Source: Paroedura picta
Lineage: Eukaryota > Chordata > Lepidosauria > Squamata > Gekkonidae
Direction: 5' to 3'
Length of the DNA stretch: 64,000 nucleotides
Assembly: GCF_049243985.1 (NCBI RefSeq)
Contig: NC_135376.1
Location: 27,400,001-27,464,000, forward strand
Shown here: in pieces, positions 57,630 through 64,000 of the stretch
Numbering within the stretch: position 1 is the stretch's first letter
Layout: every line of letters begins with the position of its first letter
The notes under the pieces: generated by a model
The model's input: only the letters and a program-made list of their open reading frames with translations
Database searches by the model: none
What the model was told of the DNA's origin: nothing
Position numbers and translations under genes: made by a program

Positions 57630-57670
57630 AGAACATGGGTCCTGTATAAATACCATAGCCTGTTTTGAAG
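57630..57670 (-). CDS. ATP1B3: Candidate ATP1B3 micro-exon
   Basis: 41 nt with a gtgagt donor and an AG acceptor. In the required phase (1 in, 0 out) it encodes SKQAMVFIQDPCS. This lines up with human [15 protein letters not shown], including the Lys, the Val and, with one gap, the Asp and the disulphide Cys. It is open in the flanking sequence too, so splicing evidence is needed. Confidence 0.42.
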
Positions 57671-57909
57671 CTATTTTCTATGACTTCTATTAGAGGTACT
57701 AAGTATCCACAAAGATACTCGTGACACAAGAAGAGTGACTCCGTTTTGTAGATCATAGAATAAGGAATAAGATGTATTTCAACTGAAGTGTGTACACAAA
57801 TTTTACTATGGTAAAACTTGAGGGTTGGCATAGAAGCTGTTCTTGGCAGCTTTTTCCCAAGATCACCCTCTTACAAACTTCATATTTTGTGTCAAGCTAA
57901 AACCAGTCA

Positions 57910-58215
57910 GTCCTAGAGGAGATCAGCCCTGACTGCTCTTTAGAAGGCCAGATCCTGAAGATGAAACTCAAATATTTTGGCCACCTCATGAGAAGGAAGG
58001 ACTCCCTGGAGAAGAGCCTAATGCTGGGAGAGATCGAGGGCAAAAGAAGAAGGGGACGACAGAGAATGAGGTGGATGGATGGAGTCACTGAAGCAGTCGG
58101 TGCAAACTTAAATGGACTCCGGGGAATGGTAGAGGACAGGAAGGCCTGGAGGATCATTGTCCATGGGTTCGCGATGGGTCGGACACGACTTCGCACATAA
58201 CAACAACAACAACAT
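57910..58215 (+). mobile_element. BovB (RTE) LINE 3' end
   Basis: The frame 57961-58200 encodes MKLKYFGHLMRRKDSLEKSL, then GEIEGKRRRGRQRMRWMDGV and a RKAWRIIVHGFAMGRTRLRT end, the C-terminus of BovB ORF2. It is followed by a stop and a (CAA)n tail. BovB is abundant in squamates and supports the host assignment. 5'-truncated; this last piece is still open. Confidence 0.93.
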
Positions 58216-59266
58216 TAGCCACAACTGCAGTCTTAGAGATACATTTCAGCTCTTCAAATGCAGGCAGAAATTCATGATCTCTGAAGTTCATACACACAGA
58301 TCCCTCTCAGAATCTCCTGATGTGTTCTTTTAATTATGCAAATATAACCAGTGAGAGGTTATCAGTTTTTAAAAATACTTTGCTAGTGTAATTATGTTAG
58401 CATGCCACAAAGAACTGACATTGTTCCACCTTTCCAGAGATTTGAAAGGTTTATAGTATGTCATCCTTTGTTTTATATCAAACTACAGAAGGGCAAAGGA
58501 TGGTTTGAAGTCAACATCCAGCATACAGTATAAATGTTTGGAAATACTTAATTTATTGCCAACAAAAAATATTAATCCAGCTGCAACAACTGTCCTCTAG
58601 AGAGATCCCAGTTTTATAGCCAAGATTCTTGCTGGGCTAACAGAGGCACAAGAAGATAAAGTGAACATTATTAGGTCACACAAGGTGAGACGTGCATCTT
58701 TCATTCAGAACTACAATAGGCTGGCAAAGGAGGAGTAGCCAACAGAATCACTTCAGGTACTTTGTTATGGGATAACATGCTATACGTGTGATGGCCATTC
58801 CTATACTTAGCTGAAATAGATTTTTAAAATGCTAGACTCTGGAGGTTCTTAGCTTACTCATCATGTACATGATAGTGGATTGAACTGCTTTCTTCTGATA
58901 CCCTGCCAAAGTAAACAAGGTGTTTTCTAGCATGTTGACCTAACTGAAGAACTTTATGTGCTTTTGCGCACACCATCTATTGCTCACACCAGGGTTCCTG
59001 TAATTTCAGTGAACCACATACACAGAGATATGTACCCACGGATTGCATCCTTCAGCCAAAATGGAACCATAACGGGATAGGAAGTCCTACATATGGATTA
59101 ATCAGTACTACTACAGCTGGGAAAGATTCCTGGATTGGAGTGACTGACTGTGGCTGTTTCCCCTGCCCATCATTTAGAGTTTGTGTAACATAATTAAGAA
59201 CATCAGCAAAGAAGCCAGATGATCAGTGCAACCATAAACCTGATAGCCAATATTAGGTAGGCAACT
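58216..59266. other. ATP1B3 intron, nothing recognised
   Basis: No exon or clear repeat identified on either strand. Confidence 0.4.
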
Positions 59267-59274
59267 CTCTTAAT

Positions 59275-59727
59275 CAGGCTTTCTCAATGGGTTTTGTGAA
59301 ACCCTGGGGTTTCTTGATGGCCCCAGAAGGGTTTTGCCAATTGGGAGGGAGTTAATTTTTATATATATATATTTTAATTTAAAATTATTGGATGATATGA
59401 TTGTATATGGTTATGTCACCCCCCCCCCCATGCCCAATGATGGACCTGGCAGGGTGGAATGGGGGGGCAGTTATAAAACTCCCTATTGGCTGAGTCACAT
59501 CACATATGGTAGTGACTGGAGTCCAGAGAGTTCAACACACTCATTTTAACTGTACTGAAGGGAAGGCATTGGTGAGGGTGGGGTGATGGAGTGTGATGTC
59601 ACAGCTGGTGGGTGTGTCTGGGTAATGTCATTTCTGGTGACATATAACTTCCAGAGCACGCAGGAAGGTGCTGCCTGCTGATATCACTTCCAGGGTTTCT
59701 CAAATGTAAAAAGATTGAGAAAGACTG
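59275..59727. mobile_element. Non-autonomous hAT element
   Basis: Ends 'caggctttctcaatggg' and 'agattgagaaagactg'. Duplications 'ctcttaat' (59267-59274) and 'ctcttact' (59728-59735), 7 of 8 identical. 453 bp, internal (AT)n and C run, no transposase. Relative at 16062-16580. Confidence 0.85.
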
Positions 59728-59935
59728 CTCTTACTCCTCAAGGCTCTGACATCTCCAAATAATTTGAGAATGATATTGGTCTGCCACAATAGGGTCATTT
59801 CATGGCTATGAATGAAAGAAGCAGCAAACTGAACATTTCTGTATCACTTTTCCTAAGTTCTGTTAATAAACTACTTCTCCCCTACCATTTACTCTGAACA
59901 TCAAGGACTCAATCAGAAAATAAAGTACAACTTAC

Positions 59936-59972
59936 CTATTAATTTTTCTACAAGTACCAAAACATAACACTT
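59936..59972 (-). CDS. ATP1B3: Candidate ATP1B3 micro-exon
   Basis: 37 nt with a strong gtaagt donor. It encodes KCYVLVLVEKLI plus a split codon, resembling human [13 protein letters not shown], and its phase matches the candidate at 57630-57670. The acceptor has a poor pyrimidine tract. A chance match is possible. Confidence 0.4.
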
Positions 59973-60110
59973 CTCTCAAGTTAGAACCCTGTACTATACA
60001 TGAAAATTAAGAGGCCGAATAGAGTAAGAGTCTAATATAAATAACAAAGGAATATGTCATTGGCACAGGAAAGCTTAACAGACCCTAACATTGACTAATT
60101 AATATAATTG

Positions 60111-60197
60111 CCGAATATACTCGTGTATAAGCCAGGTTTTTCAGCACAATATTCACACTGAAAAAGTGCTCCTCGGCCTCTATGCGGGTATATACGG
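60111..60197. mobile_element. Short palindromic MITE, fourth family
   Basis: 87 bp, ends 'ccgaatatactcgtgtataag' trimmed to 'ccgaatatactcg' and 'cgggtatatacgg'. A hairpin core 'tttttcagcac...gtgctcctcgg' lies inside. Both flanks read 'taattg' (60105-60110 and 60198-60203). A related fragment ends at 61114 with 'gcgagtatatacag'. Confidence 0.65.
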
Positions 60198-60642
60198 TAA
60201 TTGAAATAACAGCCTGCTCCCAGCCAGCCAATCGTTACATTGCTTCTGCAAGCGTCCTGCAAGCTGAAGCTTGCTTACTATGGCTGCTTGTAGGACAGCA
60301 ACAGTTTCCTTTTGCCTTCACTTCTTCCAAACTATTATTTGGTTTCTGTGGGTGGGGTGGGTTTTGAGATTTACTGTTTCTCCTAATGTTTATTCTTTTT
60401 TCTGAGGGGCAGCATTGTTTGTCTTTTCTTCTTGGCATTCTGTTTCTTTTAAAAGTTAATTTTTACAGTTCTTACTTTCAGTGTTTTGCTGGGGGGGGAC
60501 TGTAGCTGTAGTTAGAGTAGTCCATTCTCCCAGTTTGGTAGCTGTTGTAATAGGCTGCCAACTTTGGGTACTGTTATTCTGCTCTGGTTTGCTGGCCCTC
60601 TTTTGCGCTTACAGAGCTAGTTTACTGTTTTTTCTTTGAAAT

Positions 60643-60925
60643 AGAAGAAGAAGAAGAAGAGTTGGTTCTTATATGCAGCTTTTCCCTACCTGAAGGAGGC
60701 TCAAAGCAGCTTACAGTCGCCTTCCCTTTCCTCTCCCCACAACAAACACACTGTGAGGTGGGTGAGGCTGAGAGAGCCCTGATATCACTGCTTGGTCAGA
60801 TCAGTTTTATCAATGCTGTGGTGAGCCCAAGGTCACCCAGCTGGTTGCATGTGGGGGAGTGCAGAATCGAACCCAGCATGCCAGATTAGAAGTCCGCACT
60901 CCTAACCACTACACCAAACTGGATC
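60643..60925 (-). mobile_element. SINE-B, full length
   Basis: The (GAA)n tail is at the left, followed by 'gagttggttcttatatgcag'. The reversed tRNA-like head is at the right, 'cctaaccactacaccaaact'. Good match to 38122-38400. Confidence 0.88.
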
Positions 60926-61019
60926 CACATTACAGTGGTCTAACAACAAGTATTCAAAAACATTTAACTGGTGCCTCAATTAATGTAAATTTACCAGTAA
61001 TTGCTGCATTTTCCACCCC

Positions 61020-61114
61020 CCGCTTATATGAGAGTCAATAAATTTGCCCAGATTTTGTGTTAAATTAGGTGCCTCAGCTTATATGAGGGTGAGCTTATAT
61101 GCGAGTATATACAG
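61020..61114. repeat. Fragment of the fourth MITE family
   Basis: Contains 'gcttatatgagagtcaataa' and ends 'gcttatatgcgagtatatac'. The end inversely matches the start of 60111-60197. Confidence 0.5.
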
Positions 61115-62379
61115 TACCCAGTGTAGGATTTAAGGAAAATTAGGAAATAGTGCTAAAATGCAACTGCTATATCAGAAAGTAATAAGACACTTACCTTTCT
61201 GTGTGGCAAAGGAAGGATAGAATGGCCATTCTTAAATAGTTATGGAGGTGCTTGGCTATACTGTCAGCCACAATATATATAAATACTATACTGCCACTTA
61301 AAATGATGGTTAATGACAAAATGTTTATATTTTTTAAGGGAGCAGGACAAGGTTGCCACTTTCCATCCCAAGCATTTGTGTATAAGTAGTTTAGCAATAG
61401 TGGCAAGAATTTAAAATGACTCACAGGGGTTCAAGGTACACAAAGAAAATGCAAAACAACACTGGTGGATTATTATTATTATTATTTTAAAAACCCTAAA
61501 CTTGGATCTTCCCTGGACTCAAACTTTCTCCTTAGATATCCAGTGAGCAAGCTAACTGCCATTCATTTAGAAGACAGCTATTTAGGCATTAACAGAGATT
61601 CTGGAGGATAAATATGAAATGTGTATAAAGTTGAATGAAAAGAAAATAACACGTGGAATTGTACATAAAAATAGTGATAGAGTCTGATAAAGAATTCAGT
61701 AAGCTAAATCTTCACTAAATAGTAAAAACGTAGTGACCATGTGCAATAACAACTCCAAGAATCTGAACAAGCACAATGAAACAGAAGGCATTAGAGTGGT
61801 CTTAACAGTACGTAATATTTCAAAATACGTCTGAATTTTAAACAGGGAATTGCAAATGATTGACATCCTAAGGATACCACTCCTACAACAAGAACAAATA
61901 ACTATTCTTCTGAAACACTAAGCCATATCAGAAAGTACAAACTCCTGCTAAAAGGTGATGTCACAGATAATTAAATCTATAAACAAGATGGAATATAAAC
62001 ACGGAGAAGGGATATTCCATTTCTTCCACTGCTGCCCTTGCCCCCCCCCTGCTTTGACTGCCTGTCACCTTTGGTTCTCTACTCCAGTCATCCACCCTCA
62101 AAATCTCCTCACCTCTTAACCCAACTTCCCACTTGGTCTTTTCTCCCAACTGCTCATCCTACCTGCTACCGCCACAGCAGCCTACCTGCTACCGCCACAC
62201 AACCATCCTCTTACTGCTCTCCTGTTCTTTCCTGCCCCTCCACTTTGTTGTAAGGCATCTACGTGGCTTTCTCTGGCAACTGAAAATGCCACTCAAAGGT
62301 AAATTATCTCACTACATCAGTTCACTTTTTCCTGTTTGGGACTTTTCAATCTTGAACAATTCGAACTTGAACAATTCTG
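61115..62379. other. ATP1B3 intron or flank, nothing firm
   Basis: A minus-strand open stretch (61191-61424) ends at a good gtaagt donor but does not match the beta-3 ectodomain. 62160-62205 has a short duplication of 'cctgctaccgccaca'. Confidence 0.35.
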
Positions 62380-62700
62380 CAGGGGCTGCAAAAGGGAGCT
62401 CCTCCACCAGGCATTTGGTTGAGCTCAACCTGAACAAATCACCTTCCATTGGCCCCCGATCCTTCCTCCCTTGAAAACCACCGCCAATTTGTCCAACTCA
62501 CAGGGCCATCAGTACAATGAAGTTAAATTACTGTTCTCCATTGTTCTGCTGCTCCACTGTTCCAGCACACTGTTCTATTGTCCTCACCGTATTGTTCCTG
62601 TTTACACTATTAAGTTATCTGTACTGTTCCCAGTTCACCAAGTTCTATGTAAACCGCCCAGAGCCTCAGGGGAGGGCAGTATATAAATATAATAAATCAC
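62380..62700 (+). repeat. LINE 3' end (CR1/L2 type)
   Basis: 'gctcctccaccaggcatttgg' is the usual C-terminal segment of reptilian LINE ORF2. It ends in 'tgtaaaccgcccagagcctc' and an AT-rich tail. Same family as 1-145. Confidence 0.65.
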
Positions 62701-64000
62701 TAAGCCTTGTTCTAAGATTTTGGAGGGGACATTTTTACAGGAATTTGGGGTGCCTCCCCCCTTTTTAATAGAAGCATACTTTATTTGTCCCTTGCATATT
62801 TTTGACAGCATCAAATAATTATCTATTGGATATAGTAAGTAGAATTTGGCTCACAGTTTGCTCTGATCTACGACAAGAATTTCTGTGGCAAGAAAAGTAA
62901 TTTCAGGGCTGAAGAAATGCTAATCTGTGTTCTAGCATTATTATTCAACAACAGTAATTTTTTAGTATTTGATTTTATTTGAAAAGTCAAGGTGGCAGTG
63001 TAGTTTAATAACTGAATTAAGATAATTTTAACATGGCATTAACAGATTTAAAGACTGAAAGGATTACCAAATTGTACAGTATCTTTATGGACACAGTTTC
63101 CCCAGGATGATATGTATCAGAAAGCAATTTGAAAAAACTGGTATATCAGACAAAACAGACTAAAATTATATTTATAGAATAGGATCAACTGAAATGTCAA
63201 ATACAGCCATTGGTGTCGTGCATTTTTTGCTGCAAATAAATAAACTAGGTTTGCTTTAAATTATACTTAATACTACGCAGTTGAAACAGCTCTGAGGCCA
63301 GGTTCAGACTTAATTCTGGTTTTGGATTTGGGAAAAGCTATGCTCAACCCTTCTCTGGCCAGGTTTGATTATGTATGTGAGACCACCACCATTAGCGAAG
63401 GTTACAATGAAACCAGGTATGCACCTAAACCCATTTCAAGAATCTCGATATTAAGAAAACTCCTCCAAATCAGTTGAGGACATGCATGGTAACATTGTAA
63501 TTTAGACTGCAAATAATAAAGTGTAATGACAATATTGCACATATATGGGAGAGGGCAAGTTATTATGCACCTGTTTCAAAAATCAGAAATAATTTGCTAA
63601 GTCTGAACAGGGACCTCTGCATTTAGATTCTCATTTAAAATATACAGCTACAATAGAAGATAAACCTGCTTATAGAGAAATAAGATTTTTATATTCTAAA
63701 CTATTTCAATGCTTAGTCTTACCCATCATTTATATATTGTCTAAGGTGCATTTGCAGCATGGGGGGAAAAACAAAAACGTTTGTTATGAAATGGAGCAAA
63801 TGAAATTTAAATCAAAGTAAACAAAAGTAAATATGAATGCTACTTTCTTATGAATTGAGCCAAAGATCAAAAGCACTATTGCTTTCTTAATATACCAACA
63901 AGTACAAGTATGGTATATTTTAAATTGGCTGGAGTAATATGCTTTTTTAATTGTTAAATTTGTTTTTATTGTCTGTTTGCCGTTATGTTATTGTTTTGAG
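62701..64000. other. ATP1B3 intron or flank, nothing recognised
   Basis: AT-rich. I searched the minus strand for the beta-3 ectodomain blocks (ACSGMND, MVFPKP) and did not find them. Confidence 0.4.

Noticed and set aside
57547-57831. 94-residue minus-strand open frame as an independent gene
   Set aside because: It overlaps the micro-exon candidate in another frame and matches no family I recognise.
61191-61424. Minus-strand open stretch ending at a strong donor, considered as an upstream ATP1B3 exon
   Set aside because: No frame matches the beta-3 membrane helix or the ACSGMND ectodomain block.
1-64000. LTR retrotransposons, endogenous retroviruses, Polintons or toxin genes
   Set aside because: I saw no LTR pairs, primer-binding sites, gag/env or capsid-like frames. 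The only RT-like segments are of CR1/L2 and BovB LINE type.

Overview
The window is vertebrate nuclear DNA, most likely from a squamate reptile (lizard). The reasons are intron-rich genes with vertebrate proteins, a moderately AT-rich background with one strong CpG island, and a repeat load typical of lizards: CR1/L2-type LINEs, a BovB LINE 3' end, three tRNA-derived SINE families, hAT-type MITEs with 8-bp duplications, a Tc1 transposon and Helitron-like elements. I found no bacterial genes, CRISPR array, LTR element or endogenous retrovirus.

Three genes are supported, in the order and orientation I recall for human 3q23. (1) The last coding exon of GK5 (glycerol kinase 5 family), + strand, 644-795. 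(2) The whole coding region of TFDP2 (DP-2, the dimerisation partner of E2F), + strand. Its promoter is the CpG island at about 7.0-8.05 kb and its coding exons run from 10879 to 39195. Exon phases agree at every junction and give about 425 residues. (3) The 3' part of ATP1B3 (Na+/K+-ATPase beta-3), - strand, converging on TFDP2: two certain exons (55879-56049 and 57076-57162) and two phase-compatible micro-exon candidates (57630-57670 and 59936-59972). Its 5' exons lie beyond the right edge.

Layout: 1-3.7 kb, GK5 end and 3' UTR; 3.7-7.0 kb, intergenic repeats and GC-rich blocks; 7.0-8.05 kb, TFDP2 CpG-island promoter; 8-39 kb, TFDP2 introns and exons with nested mobile elements; 39.2-about 40.9 kb, probable TFDP2 3' UTR; 41-55 kb, intergenic DNA with repeats and one long inverted repeat; 55-60 kb, ATP1B3 exons; 60-64 kb, further ATP1B3 intron or flank with MITEs, a SINE and LINE tails.

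The host genes are ordinary. The points most worth a second look are: the diverged TFDP2 N-terminus, which has a hydrophobic run where mammals are polar; a possible alternative exon at 13288-13459 that would force a shorter DP-2; two Helitron-like elements sharing a 3' hairpin and CTAGT end; a six-copy near-perfect palindromic MITE family; and several precisely nested insertions that give a relative chronology. I see no convincing evidence of a wholly new biological system.
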